DNA of 64,000 nt, taken from NCBI RefSeq assembly GCF_039523235.1, contig NZ_BAAAEX010000010.1; one strand, 5' to 3'. The stretch is from Castellaniella ginsengisoli (GTDB taxonomy: Bacteria > Pseudomonadota > Gammaproteobacteria > Burkholderiales > Burkholderiaceae_B). The notes under the pieces are model-generated. The model did no database searches, had not been told where the DNA came from, and saw nothing but the letters and a program-made list of their open reading frames with translations. Position 1 is the stretch's first letter. Each line of letters starts with the position of its first letter. Shown in pieces: positions 39,038 to 48,014 of the stretch. The position numbers and the translations under genes were made by a program.

Positions 39038-40246
39038 ATGGACACGTCCGTCTCCCGCACGCTTTTTTCCCATCGCGCCAATCAGCTGACCAGTTCGGCC
39101 ATCCGCGAAATCCTCAAGATCACCGAACGGCCCGAGGTCATCTCGTTTGCCGGCGGCTTGCCTTCGCCCGAAGGGTTTCCGATCCCCGAATTGTGGGCGG
39201 CCTTCGACCGGGTGTTGTCCACCCAGGGCGCCACGGCGCTGCAGTACGGCCGCACCGAGGGCTACACGCCGCTGCGTGAATGGGTGGCCCAGGATCTGTC
39301 GCGTCCGGGCCTGGCCGTCGATCCCGAGGAAGTCCTGATCGTATCGGGTTCTCAGCAAGCGCTGGACATGCTCGGCAAGCTGTTCATCGACCAGGGCTCG
39401 CCCGTTCTGGTCGAGGCGCCCAGCTATCTCGGGGCGCTGCAGTCGTTTTCCCAGTTCCAGCCGGAATACCGGGCCGTCCCCACCGATGAGCGCGGCCTGG
39501 TGCCCGAGGCCTTGAGCGATGGCCTGGTCCGGGATGCGCGGTTCATCTACGTGCTGCCCAATTTCCAGAATCCCACCGGCCTGACGCTGGACCGCGCGCG
39601 CCGCCAGGCCCTGGTCGAACGCTGTGCCGCCGTGGGCTTGCCCATCATCGAAGACGATCCCTACGGTGAGTTGCGCTACGCGGGGGAACCGCAGCCGGGC
39701 CTGCTTGAGCTCGGCCGTCCGGCGGGCGCCACAGTCATTCGCCTGGGGACGTTCTCCAAGGTTCTCGCGCCCGGCATGCGCCTGGGCTATGTCGTGGCGC
39801 CGCGCCACATCATTTCCAAGCTCGTGCAGATCAAGCAGGCGACCGACCTGCACACCGCGACGGTCACCCAGATGGCGGTCTACGAGGCCGTGCGCAACGG
39901 CTTCTTGCGCGAACACCTGCCCAAAGTGCGCGAACTCTATCGTCGCCAGTGCGGCTACATGCTCGACGCCCTGCAAGAATACTTCCCCGCCGACGCGCGC
40001 TGGACGCGCCCGGAAGGCGGCATGTTCATCTGGGTCACGCTGCGTCCATCCATCGACACCACGCAATTGCTGCAGGCGGCGATCCAGCGCAACGTCGCTT
40101 TTGTGCCGGGCGCGCCGTTCTATGCCGGCGCCGATGCGCCGTCCAACACTTTGCGCCTGAGCTTCGTGACCGTGCCTGAAGACCGCATCCGCCACGGCGT
40201 GCGCACGCTGGGCGAGCTGATCGGTCCGGCGCCCGCGCGAGAATGA
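39038..40246 (+). CDS. PLP-dependent aminotransferase, class I/II (MocR/2-aminoadipate-type fold)
   Basis: This 402-residue fold-type I aminotransferase begins FSHRANQLTSSAIREILKITERPEVISFAGGLPSPEGFP. It has LQYGRTEGYTPLREW, the PNFQNPTGLT substrate loop and the PLP lysine in LGTFSKVLAPGMRLGY. The pattern is like LysN/ARO8-type enzymes that act on aromatic or 2-aminoadipate substrates; exact substrate is not readable. Its stop overlaps the ubiA start by 4 nt (ATGA), so the two are translationally coupled. Confidence 0.88.
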   Translation: MDTSVSRTLFSHRANQLTSSAIREILKITERPEVISFAGGLPSPEGFPIPELWAAFDRVLSTQGATALQYGRTEGYTPLREWVAQDLSRPGLAVDPEEVLIVSGSQQALDMLGKLFIDQGSPVLVEAPSYLGALQSFSQFQPEYRAVPTDERGLVPEALSDGLVRDARFIYVLPNFQNPTGLTLDRARRQALVERCAAVGLPIIEDDPYGELRYAGEPQPGLLELGRPAGATVIRLGTFSKVLAPGMRLGYVVAPRHIISKLVQIKQATDLHTATVTQMAVYEAVRNGFLREHLPKVRELYRRQCGYMLDALQEYFPADARWTRPEGGMFIWVTLRPSIDTTQLLQAAIQRNVAFVPGAPFYAGADAPSNTLRLSFVTVPEDRIRHGVRTLGELIGPAPARE

Positions 40247-41196
40247 CGGCGGGCGGCACCCCCTCCGGTCCGGGGCGGGCCGGTCCCGACCTCTCGGACA
40301 TGCGGTTCGACGACTGGGTGGCCCGCTGGCTGCCCGCGTCCTGGGGGCCGTATGCGCGCCTGTGCCGGCTGGACCGGCCCGTCGGAACCTGGCTGACCTT
40401 GTTGCCGGCGCTGGCCGCGCTGGTCCAGGCGGCCGACGGCCTGCCCACCCTGTGGCGCCTCGTGGTGTTCTCTCTGGGGGCGCTGCTGCTGCGCGGCGTG
40501 GGCTGCACCTTCAACGACATCTTCGACCGCGATTTCGACCACCGGGTCGAACGCACGCGCTTCCGCCCCCTGACCAGCGGCCAGATCACCTTGCGGGCGG
40601 CGCTCTGGTTCGTTTTCGCGCAGTTGCTGGTCAGCGCCACGCTGCTGCTGGCCATCAACGCCACCAGCCGCTGGCTGGCGCTGGCGCTGATGCCGCTGGT
40701 GGTGATCTATCCCCTGTGCAAGCGTTTCACCTATTGGCCGCAGGCCGTGCTGGGCGCGGCCTTCAACTGGGGCATGCTGATGGCCTGGTCCGACACGCGC
40801 GATGCGGTGCCCTGGTATGCCGTGGCCATGTGGCTGGGGGCGGTGCTGTGGCAGATCGGCTACGACGCCATCTATGCCTACATCGATCTGCGCGACGACC
40901 GCATGCTGGGCCTGAAGTCGGTGGCGATGCGCTTTGGCGACCGGGGGCGGGCCTGGATCGGCGGCATGTATGCCGCGACGGCGGCCCTGTGGCTGGCGGC
41001 GGGCTGGGGCATGGGCATGGATTGGCCCTATTACCTGGTCATGGCCGCCATCGCCGGCCATTTCATCTGGCAGATGCGGGTGTTCGACGTGCGCCATCCG
41101 GAGCGCGGCCTGCGCCTGTTCCGCTCCAACATGCAGGTCGGCGTGCTGCTGATTGTCGCCGCCCTGGCCGGAACGGTGCTGCGCCCCTGGCTGTAG
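40243..41196 (+). CDS. ubiA: 4-hydroxybenzoate octaprenyltransferase
   Basis: This 317-residue membrane prenyltransferase attaches the isoprenoid tail to 4-hydroxybenzoate in ubiquinone synthesis. Both aspartate-rich motifs are intact: NDIFDRDFDHRVERTRFRPLTSG and DLRDDRMLGLKSVA. About eight membrane helices are visible. It overlaps the aminotransferase gene by 4 nt. Ubiquinone is the substrate of the bc1 complex encoded earlier in the window. Confidence 0.95.
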   Translation: MTAGGTPSGPGRAGPDLSDMRFDDWVARWLPASWGPYARLCRLDRPVGTWLTLLPALAALVQAADGLPTLWRLVVFSLGALLLRGVGCTFNDIFDRDFDHRVERTRFRPLTSGQITLRAALWFVFAQLLVSATLLLAINATSRWLALALMPLVVIYPLCKRFTYWPQAVLGAAFNWGMLMAWSDTRDAVPWYAVAMWLGAVLWQIGYDAIYAYIDLRDDRMLGLKSVAMRFGDRGRAWIGGMYAATAALWLAAGWGMGMDWPYYLVMAAIAGHFIWQMRVFDVRHPERGLRLFRSNMQVGVLLIVAALAGTVLRPWL

Positions 41197-41296
41197 AAAA
41201 TCCGGGGCGGGGCCTCGCGATGGCGCCGGCCCGGCGTTCCCGCTAGACTGAGGGCAGAAAGGGGCCGCTCGAAGACCCCGCAGGAGACCATCAGCC

Positions 41297-42910
41297 ATGA
41301 GCGCAGGAACACCGGATGCCGCCGCATTGGAATTCGATTATGTCATCGTGGGGGCCGGTTCGGCCGGTTGCCTGCTGGCCAACCGCCTGTCCCGTTCGCA
41401 CCGCGTCCTGCTGCTCGAAGCGGGCGGTGTCGACGACTGGCGCTGGATCCATATCCCGGTCGGCTATCTGCATTGCATCGGCAACCCGCGCACGGACTGG
41501 TGCTACCACACCCTGCCTGATCCAGGGCTGAACCATCGTTCCCTGGGCTATCCGCGCGGCCGGGTCCTGGGCGGTTCGTCTTCGATCAACGGCATGCTCT
41601 ACCTGCGCGGCCAGGCCGCCGACTACGATGGCTGGGCGGCGCTCGGCAATCCCGGCTGGGCCTGGTCCGACGTGCTGCCGTTGTTTCTCGACGTGGAAGA
41701 CCACCATGCGGGGGCCAGCGAATTTCACGGCGCCTCGGGCACCTGGCGGGTCGAGCCCCAGCGCCTGCGCTGGGCGGTGCTCGATGCCTTCCGCGAAGCG
41801 GCGGCCCAGGCGGGCATCCCGCGCACCGACGACTTCAACCGGGGCGACAACACCGGCTGCAACTATTTCGAGGTCAACCAGCGGCGGGGTGTGCGCTGGA
41901 ATGCCGCCAAGGCCTTCCTGCGTCCCGTCATGCACCGGGAGAACCTGCGCGTGATGACCGGTGCCCGGGTGGAGCGCATCCGCTTCTCGGGGCGCCGGGC
42001 CACCGGGGTCGACTGCGTGGTCGACGGCGGCCGCCTGCAGGCCGTGGCGCGGCGCGAGCTCATCCTGTCGGCCGGGGCGATCGGGTCGCCTCAACTGCTG
42101 CAGGTCTCGGGCGTGGGCTCCGCCGAACGCCTGCGCAAGCTCGGCATTCCGATGGTGCTGGATCTGCCCGGCGTGGGCGAGAATCTCCAGGATCATCTCC
42201 AACTGCGCATGATTTACCGCCTGCGGGGCGCCCGCACCTTGAATACCCTGGCCAACGCCTGGTGGGGCAAGGCCTGGATGGGGCTGCAGTACGCGCTGCT
42301 GCGCAGCGGCCCGCTGTCCATGGCGCCCTCGCAACTGGGCGCCTTCACGCGTTCGGATCCGTCGCGGCAACGGCCCAACCTGGAATACCACGTCCAGCCT
42401 CTTTCGCTGGACAAGTTCGGCGATCCCCTGCACGACTTCCCGGCCCTGACGGCCTCGGTCTGCAATCTGCAGCCCGGCAGCCGCGGCTATGTGCGCGTGA
42501 CCTCGCCCAATGCCGCCGATGCGCCGGACATTCTCTGCAATTATCTGCAGACTCCCGAGGACCGCGCCGTGGCGGCCGACGCCTTGCGCCTGACGCGGCG
42601 CATCATGGCCCAGCCCGCGTTGGCGCGCTACCAGCCCAGCGAATACCTGCCGGGCGACGCGGTCCAGACGCAGGCCGAACTGGAGGCGGCGGCGGGCGAT
42701 ATCGGCACCACCATTTTCCATCCGGTGGGGACATGTAAAATGGGCGTCGATCCGTTGGCCGTGGTGGACCCGGAACTGCGTGTCCGGGGCCTTGAGAACC
42801 TGCGGGTGATCGATGCATCCATCATGCCGGTCATCACTTCGGGCAATACCAATTCGCCGACGATCATGATTGCCGAAAAGGGCGCTCACCTGATTCTGGG
42901 CGGTGCCTGA
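41297..42910 (+). CDS. GMC-family FAD oxidoreductase (choline dehydrogenase-like)
   Basis: This 537-residue flavoenzyme has an N-terminal dinucleotide motif YVIVGAGSAGCLLANRLS, the GMC signature GRVLGGSSSINGMLYLRG and the second signature GAIGSPQLLQVSGVG. Near the C-terminus come IFHPVGTCKMG (catalytic histidine) and GNTNSPTIMIAEKGA. It is expected to oxidise an alcohol with a membrane or soluble electron acceptor; the substrate is unknown. A GCAGGAGA ribosome-binding site precedes the ATG. The antiporter gene follows after 32 nt. Confidence 0.92.
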   Translation: MSAGTPDAAALEFDYVIVGAGSAGCLLANRLSRSHRVLLLEAGGVDDWRWIHIPVGYLHCIGNPRTDWCYHTLPDPGLNHRSLGYPRGRVLGGSSSINGMLYLRGQAADYDGWAALGNPGWAWSDVLPLFLDVEDHHAGASEFHGASGTWRVEPQRLRWAVLDAFREAAAQAGIPRTDDFNRGDNTGCNYFEVNQRRGVRWNAAKAFLRPVMHRENLRVMTGARVERIRFSGRRATGVDCVVDGGRLQAVARRELILSAGAIGSPQLLQVSGVGSAERLRKLGIPMVLDLPGVGENLQDHLQLRMIYRLRGARTLNTLANAWWGKAWMGLQYALLRSGPLSMAPSQLGAFTRSDPSRQRPNLEYHVQPLSLDKFGDPLHDFPALTASVCNLQPGSRGYVRVTSPNAADAPDILCNYLQTPEDRAVAADALRLTRRIMAQPALARYQPSEYLPGDAVQTQAELEAAAGDIGTTIFHPVGTCKMGVDPLAVVDPELRVRGLENLRVIDASIMPVITSGNTNSPTIMIAEKGAHLILGGA

Positions 42911-42942
42911 CTCCCCTTTCAGTCTCTCCACAGGACCCGGAC

Positions 42943-44220
42943 ATGGTCAGTCATACCGAGGTTGTGGCAAGCATTCTGTTTGCCATCGCCATCATCCATA
43001 CGTTTTCCGTTCCCGTTTTCGCGCGCCTGGCCAACCGGGGCGGACCGCACGCGGGCCTGTGGCACCTGTTGTCCGAGGTCGAGGCCGTGTTCGGTGTCTG
43101 GGCCTGTGCGCTGTTCGTCTGGATGGGCCTAACCCTGGGCGTGAAGGACGCGGTCGAATACCTCGATACACGCAACTTCACCGAGCCGGCCTTCGTGTTC
43201 GTGATCATGGTGGTGGCGGCCAGCCGGCCCATCATCGAGCTGGTCCGCCTGCTGGTCGACATGGTGTCGCGCCTGCTGCCGGTGGCGCGCGAGCTGTCGC
43301 GTTTCTTCGTCATCATGACGCTGGTCCCGTTGGCGGGCTCGCTGATTACGGAGCCGGCCGCCATGACTCTGGCGGCCCTGCTGCTGCGCCAGGCGTACTT
43401 CCGCCGGCCCGGCCAGGACGGGTTCAAGTACCTGACCGTCGGCGTGCTGTTCGTCAATGTGTCCATTGGCGGGGTGCTGACGTCCTACGCCGCGCCGCCG
43501 GTCCTGATGGTGGCCCATACCTTCGGCTGGGATACGGCCTTCATGGCGACGCATTTCGGCTGGCGCGCGGCGCTTGCGGTGCTGGTCAACGGGCTGGGGC
43601 TGACGCTGATCTGCAGGCCGTTCCTGCTCAACGGCAGCATCGGCGTGCCGGAAGACGAGGGCGAGCGCCGCCCGCCGGTATCCCCCGTGGTCATGGCCGT
43701 GCACGTGCTGTTCCTGCTGGGCGTCGTGCTGTCTTCGCATCATATGCAGATCTTCATGGCCCTGCTGGTGCTGTTCATCGGCTACGCCCATGCCTACAAG
43801 CGGCATCAATCGCCCCTGTTGCTGCGCGAAGGGCTGATGGTCGGTTTCTTCCTGGCGGGCCTGGTGGTGCTGGGCGGCCTGCAGCAATGGTGGCTTCAGG
43901 ATCTGCTGGGCGGCCTGTCCCCCTATATCTTGTTTGTGGGGGCCACGGCCCTGACGGCGGTCACCGACAATGCGGCCCTGACCTACCTGGGGTCGCTGGT
44001 CGAGGGCACCGGCGATCTCTGGCGCTACATGCTGGTGGCCGGGGCCGTGACGGGCGGCGGCCTGACCGTGATCGCCAACGCCCCGAACCCGGCCGGTTTT
44101 TCCATCCTGAAGGGATGTTTCGGCGACGGAACCATCTCGCCGTTGCGCCTGCTCGGCGCCGCGGCCGTGCCGACGCTGATTGCGGCCGTGATGTTCCTGC
44201 TGCCCAATTCGTTTGGTTGA
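42943..44220 (+). CDS. Putative Na+/H+ antiporter (DUF1504/PF07399-type)
   Basis: This 425-residue protein has about ten membrane helices. It shows the pattern I associate with the PF07399 putative Na+/H+ antiporter family, including SLITEPAAMTLAALLLR, GGVLTSYAAPPVLMVA, VTDNAALTYLGSLV and IANAPNPAGFSILKG. The TEPAA and TDNAALTYLGS segments carry acidic and polar residues in membrane helices, as expected for ion exchange. Physiological substrate and direction are inferred only from family naming. The start has AGGA upstream. Confidence 0.85.
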   Translation: MVSHTEVVASILFAIAIIHTFSVPVFARLANRGGPHAGLWHLLSEVEAVFGVWACALFVWMGLTLGVKDAVEYLDTRNFTEPAFVFVIMVVAASRPIIELVRLLVDMVSRLLPVARELSRFFVIMTLVPLAGSLITEPAAMTLAALLLRQAYFRRPGQDGFKYLTVGVLFVNVSIGGVLTSYAAPPVLMVAHTFGWDTAFMATHFGWRAALAVLVNGLGLTLICRPFLLNGSIGVPEDEGERRPPVSPVVMAVHVLFLLGVVLSSHHMQIFMALLVLFIGYAHAYKRHQSPLLLREGLMVGFFLAGLVVLGGLQQWWLQDLLGGLSPYILFVGATALTAVTDNAALTYLGSLVEGTGDLWRYMLVAGAVTGGGLTVIANAPNPAGFSILKGCFGDGTISPLRLLGAAAVPTLIAAVMFLLPNSFG

Positions 44221-44271
44221 CGCGGCTTGGGATTAAAATCCAGACGGTCGATCTTTTTGGAATGAAGTGCT

Positions 44272-44547
44272 GTGCCTATCTATGCCTATCGTTGCAGCCG
44301 CTGCGGTCATGAGCAGGACGTGCTGCAGAAGCTCTCCGATCCGTTGCTCAAGACCTGCCCGGCTTGCGGGCAGGACGCCTACGAAAAGCAGGTGACGGCG
44401 GCCGGGTTCCGCCTGAAGGGCTCCGGCTGGTATGAAACCGATTTTCGCGGGGGCGGAAAACCCGCGCCGAAAGCCGCCGATGCGGCGGGCGGGGCCTCGT
44501 CCAGCAGCGGCAGCGCCCCCGCCACGCCCGCGGCGACGTCGGGCTGA
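44272..44547 (+). CDS. FmdB-family zinc ribbon protein
   Basis: This 91-residue protein starts at GTG 44272 with GGAATGAAG upstream. It begins PIYAYRCSRCGHEQDVLQK and has a second pair CPACG, making a CxxC-CxxC zinc ribbon, then KGSGWYETDF and a low-complexity serine, alanine and proline tail. FmdB proteins are often annotated as putative regulators, without firm function. It precedes a DUF502 gene and aspS, a neighbourhood common in betaproteobacteria. Confidence 0.88.
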   Translation: MPIYAYRCSRCGHEQDVLQKLSDPLLKTCPACGQDAYEKQVTAAGFRLKGSGWYETDFRGGGKPAPKAADAAGGASSSSGSAPATPAATSG

Positions 44548-44558
44548 CACCCGGACCC

Positions 44559-45209
44559 ATGCGATTCCTAAAACGCTATTTCATCACCGGCCTGCTGATC
44601 TGGCTGCCGTTGGTGGCCACCCTCTGGGTGCTGGCCGTGCTGGTCAGCACGCTCGGTTCGCTGGTGCCCTCGTTCCTGTCGCCCGAGGCGCTGTTCGGGG
44701 TCGCCATCCCGGGTTTCGAGCTGGCGCTGGTCCTGGCGATCATCCTCGTCACCGGCTTGTGCTGCGCCAATTTCATCGGCCGCGCCCTTCTGTCGCGCTG
44801 GGAATCCCTGCTGGGGCGCATCCCCCTGGTGCGCTCCATCTATAATTCGGTCAAGCAGGTCAGCGACACCGTGTTCGCGCCCAACGGCCAGGCCTTCCGG
44901 GAAGCCGTGCTGGTGCAGTATCCGCGCCAGGGCGCCTGGACCATCGGTTTCCTGACCGGCACCCCTTGTGCCGAGGTCGCCGCGCTGCTCGACGGCGATT
45001 TCGTCAGCGTCTATGTGCCGACGACGCCCAACCCGACGTCGGGCTTCTTTCTGATGATGCCACGCGCCGATGTCCGGGTGCTCGACATGCCGGTTGAAAC
45101 GGCACTGAAGTACATCGTGTCCATGGGCGTGGTGGCGCCGCCCGCCCTGCCACCCCAGGCACAGATGGATCTGCCGGCCGTGGAATCCCCCGGCCGGCGG
45201 CCCCATTGA
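44559..45209 (+). CDS. DUF502 family membrane protein
   Basis: This 216-residue protein has two N-terminal membrane helices (ITGLLIWLPLVATLWVLAVLV and ALVLAIILVTGLCCANFIG), then the conserved IPLVRSIYNSVKQVSDTVF and a soluble domain with VPTTPNPTSGFFLMMP, the DUF502 hallmark. Function is not established for the family. It lies 11 nt after the FmdB gene and 31 nt before aspS, so one transcript is likely. Confidence 0.9.
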   Translation: MRFLKRYFITGLLIWLPLVATLWVLAVLVSTLGSLVPSFLSPEALFGVAIPGFELALVLAIILVTGLCCANFIGRALLSRWESLLGRIPLVRSIYNSVKQVSDTVFAPNGQAFREAVLVQYPRQGAWTIGFLTGTPCAEVAALLDGDFVSVYVPTTPNPTSGFFLMMPRADVRVLDMPVETALKYIVSMGVVAPPALPPQAQMDLPAVESPGRRPH

Positions 45210-45240
45210 ATCTCGAACAATTCCTCTGACGGAGCCATTC

Positions 45241-47034
45241 TTGAACCGCACTTGCTACACCGGCGAGGTGTCCAAAGCCCACCTCGACCAGACCGTCACC
45301 CTGTTTGGCTGGGTGCATCGCCGCCGCGACCATGGCGGCGTGATTTTCATCGACCTGCGCGACCGCGCGGGCCTGGCCCAGGTGGTGGTGGATCCGGACA
45401 ATCAGACCGCGTTCGAAACCGCAGAGCGGATCCGCAACGAATACTGCCTGCGGATCACCGGCCTGGTTCGTCTGCGCCCCGCCGGGACCACCAATCCCGA
45501 CCTGCTGTCGGGCGAGGTCGAAATCCTGTGCCGCGAGATCGAGATCCTCAACGCCTCGGTCACGCCGCCGTTCCAGTTGGACGACGACAATCTGTCCGAG
45601 ACCACGCGCCTGACGCACCGGGTGCTGGACCTGCGCCGCCCGCAAATGCAGCGCAACCTGATGCTGCGCTATCGCGTATCCATGGTGGCGCGCAATTACC
45701 TCGACGCCCTCGGCTTCATCGACATCGAAACCCCGATGCTGACCCGCAGCACGCCCGAAGGCGCGCGCGACTATCTGGTGCCCTCGCGGGTGAATCCGGG
45801 CGAGTTCTTCGCGCTGCCCCAGTCGCCGCAACTGTTCAAGCAGATGCTGATGGTGTCGGGTTTCGACCGCTACTACCAGATCACCAAGTGCTTCCGCGAC
45901 GAAGACTTGCGCGCCGACCGCCAGCCCGAATTCACCCAGATCGATTGCGAAACGTCCTTCCTGGATGAAGTCCAGATCCGCGAGATCTTCGAGGGCATGG
46001 TGCGCGAAATCTACCGCCAGGTGCTGGACGTGGCCCTGCCCGATCCCTTCCCCACCATGAGCTGGGAAGAGGCCATGCGCCGCTTCGGCTCGGACAAGCC
46101 CGACCTGCGCGTGAAGCTGGAATTCACCGACGTGGCCGACCTGATGCGCGACGTGAGCTTCAAGGTCTTCGCCGGCCCGGCCAATGATCCGGCCTGCCGC
46201 GTGGTGGCCTTGCGCGTGCCCGGCGGCGGCAGCCTGCCGCGCAGCGAGATCGACGCCTACACCCAGTTCGTCGGCATTTACGGTGCGCGCGGCCTGGCGT
46301 ACATCAAGGTCAACGACGCCGCCTCGATTCCCGAGGGCCTGCAGTCGCCCATCGTCAAGAACATCCATGCCGACGCGCTGCGCGCCCTGATCGAGCGCAC
46401 CGGCGCACAGAACGGCGATCTGATCTTCTTTGGCGCCGACCGCGCCAAGGTCGTCGCCGATGCCATCGGCGCCCTGCGCGTGAAGATCGGCCAGAGCGAG
46501 TTCGGCCGCGCCAACGGGCTGTTCGAGCCAGGCTGGAAGCCGCTGTGGGTGGTGGATTTCCCCATGTTCGAGTACGACGAGGGTGAAGGCCGCTATACGG
46601 CGGCGCATCATCCTTTCACCTGCCCCAAGCCCGGCCACGAGGATCTGCTGGAAACCGAACCGGGCAAGGCCCTGGCGCGCGCCTACGACATGGTCATGAA
46701 CGGCTGGGAGGTCGGCGGCGGTTCCGAGCGCATCCACCGCGCCGATGTCCAGCGCAAGGTCTTCAAGGCCCTGAAGATCGACGAGGAAGAAGCCCGCCTG
46801 AAATTCGGCTTCCTGCTCGATGCCCTGCAGTACGGCGCGCCGCCGCACGGCGGCCTGGCTTTCGGCCTGGACCGCCTGGTGACCTTGATGGCGGGGGCCG
46901 AATCCATCCGCGACGTGATTGCCTTCCCCAAGACGCAGCGCGCCCAATGCCTGCTGACGCAGGCTCCGTCGTCCGTGGATGAAAAGCAGTTGCGTGAACT
47001 GCACATCCGGCTGCGCCAGACGGAAGCCAAGTAG
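45241..47034 (+). CDS. aspS: Aspartyl-tRNA synthetase (TTG start)
   Basis: This 597-residue class II synthetase has an N-terminal OB-fold anticodon domain (GWVHRRRDHGGVIFIDLRDRAGLAQ), motif 1 around ETPMLTRSTPEGARDYLVPS, motif 2 (QITKCFRDEDLRADRQPEFTQID), the bacterial GAD insertion and motif 3 (GGLAFGLDRLVTLMAG). No ATG or GTG gives the family N-terminus. The TTG at 45241, seven bases after a GGAG, yields NRTCYTGEVSK, matching other betaproteobacterial AspRS starts. Confidence 0.96.
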   Translation: MNRTCYTGEVSKAHLDQTVTLFGWVHRRRDHGGVIFIDLRDRAGLAQVVVDPDNQTAFETAERIRNEYCLRITGLVRLRPAGTTNPDLLSGEVEILCREIEILNASVTPPFQLDDDNLSETTRLTHRVLDLRRPQMQRNLMLRYRVSMVARNYLDALGFIDIETPMLTRSTPEGARDYLVPSRVNPGEFFALPQSPQLFKQMLMVSGFDRYYQITKCFRDEDLRADRQPEFTQIDCETSFLDEVQIREIFEGMVREIYRQVLDVALPDPFPTMSWEEAMRRFGSDKPDLRVKLEFTDVADLMRDVSFKVFAGPANDPACRVVALRVPGGGSLPRSEIDAYTQFVGIYGARGLAYIKVNDAASIPEGLQSPIVKNIHADALRALIERTGAQNGDLIFFGADRAKVVADAIGALRVKIGQSEFGRANGLFEPGWKPLWVVDFPMFEYDEGEGRYTAAHHPFTCPKPGHEDLLETEPGKALARAYDMVMNGWEVGGGSERIHRADVQRKVFKALKIDEEEARLKFGFLLDALQYGAPPHGGLAFGLDRLVTLMAGAESIRDVIAFPKTQRAQCLLTQAPSSVDEKQLRELHIRLRQTEAK

Positions 47035-47050
47035 GGCGGAGGAGCCGGCC

Positions 47051-47902
47051 ATGCCCGTCCTGCGGGTCGTCAGCTACAACATCCACAAGGGCCGCTCGGC
47101 CACGGGTGGGCGGGAGTCGTTGGCCGACCTGCGGCTGGGCCTGTACGGCCTGCAGCCTGATCTGTTGTTCCTGCAGGAAGTCCAGGGCCGCAACCAGGTG
47201 CGCGGCAGCCTGGACGCCCAGCACGAATCCCTGGCCGCAGCCCTGCACATGCAGGCCGCCTACGGGTGCAACGCCGTGCACCAGGCGACCGACCACGGCA
47301 ATGCGCTGCTGTCGCGCTACCCCATTCTGTACCACGAGAACCAGGATGTCTCCGACCACCGCCTGGAGCAACGCGGCCTGCTGCATGGCGTGGTGCAGGT
47401 CGGTGATGTGCAGGTGCATTGTCTGGTGGTGCACCTGGGCCTGCTGGCGGGCGGCCGCTCGCGCCAGGTACAGGCGCTGGCTGATCGCATCCAGCGCCTG
47501 GTGCCCGCGCACGAACCCTTGTTGATCGCCGGCGATTTCAATGACTGGACCAACCGCTTGGCGCCGCTGTTCGTCGAGCAACTGGGGCTGGTCGAGGTCT
47601 TCGCCGCCGCCCCTCAGGGCTCGGGCGAGATCTATCGGTTGCGCCGCACCGTGACGCGCTTGCGCGAACGCATGGCCTGGCGGCCGGGGCAGGCCATGCA
47701 CCCCTTGCCCGAACTGTCCATCAACGGCCTGGCGCGCCTGACGCCACCGCCGCGCACGTTTCCGTCCGTGTTCCCCTGGCTGCGCCTGGATCGCATCTAC
47801 CAGCGCGGCTTTGCCGTGCGCCGCGCGCGGGTGCTGCACGGTTCGCCCTGGAAAAAATTGTCTGATCACGCCCCGCTGGTGGCGGAGCTCGAACTGCCCT
47901 GA
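47051..47902 (+). CDS. Endonuclease/exonuclease/phosphatase family protein
   Basis: This 283-residue EEP-fold hydrolase has VVSYNIHKGRS at the N-terminus, LFLQEVQG (metal-binding glutamate), GNALLSRYP, HLGLLAGGRSRQ, GDFNDW and the terminal SDHAPLVAEL. These correspond to the catalytic Asn, Glu, Asp-Asn and Asp-His residues of the fold. It could be a nuclease or a phosphodiesterase such as the YbhP-like proteins sometimes found beside cardiolipin synthases; the substrate is not readable. The start follows GGAGGAG and lies 16 nt after aspS. Confidence 0.9.
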   Translation: MPVLRVVSYNIHKGRSATGGRESLADLRLGLYGLQPDLLFLQEVQGRNQVRGSLDAQHESLAAALHMQAAYGCNAVHQATDHGNALLSRYPILYHENQDVSDHRLEQRGLLHGVVQVGDVQVHCLVVHLGLLAGGRSRQVQALADRIQRLVPAHEPLLIAGDFNDWTNRLAPLFVEQLGLVEVFAAAPQGSGEIYRLRRTVTRLRERMAWRPGQAMHPLPELSINGLARLTPPPRTFPSVFPWLRLDRIYQRGFAVRRARVLHGSPWKKLSDHAPLVAELELP

Positions 47903-47954
47903 AGCCAGCGGAACTTCCCGCTCCAGGGCAAGTCTAACGTTTGTTACCTTGGAA

Positions 47955-47981
47955 TTAGCACTCTTTCACGAGGAGTGCTAA
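47955..47981. promoter_or_regulatory. CIRCE element (HrcA operator) upstream of rpoH
   Basis: The sequence TTAGCACTC, nine unrelated bases, then GAGTGCTAA is an exact match to the CIRCE inverted repeat, the DNA site of the heat-shock repressor HrcA. It lies 33 nt before the rpoH start codon, in the leader or core promoter. The match is direct; HrcA control of rpoH is inferred. Confidence 0.93.
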
Positions 47982-48014
47982 CATGAATTCATTCAGTACG
48001 AGGACATTGTCACG

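Noticed and set aside
42903..44312. 469-codon frame overlapping the putative Na+/H+ antiporter
   Set aside because: Shadow of the membrane protein in another frame; no signature and low-complexity composition.
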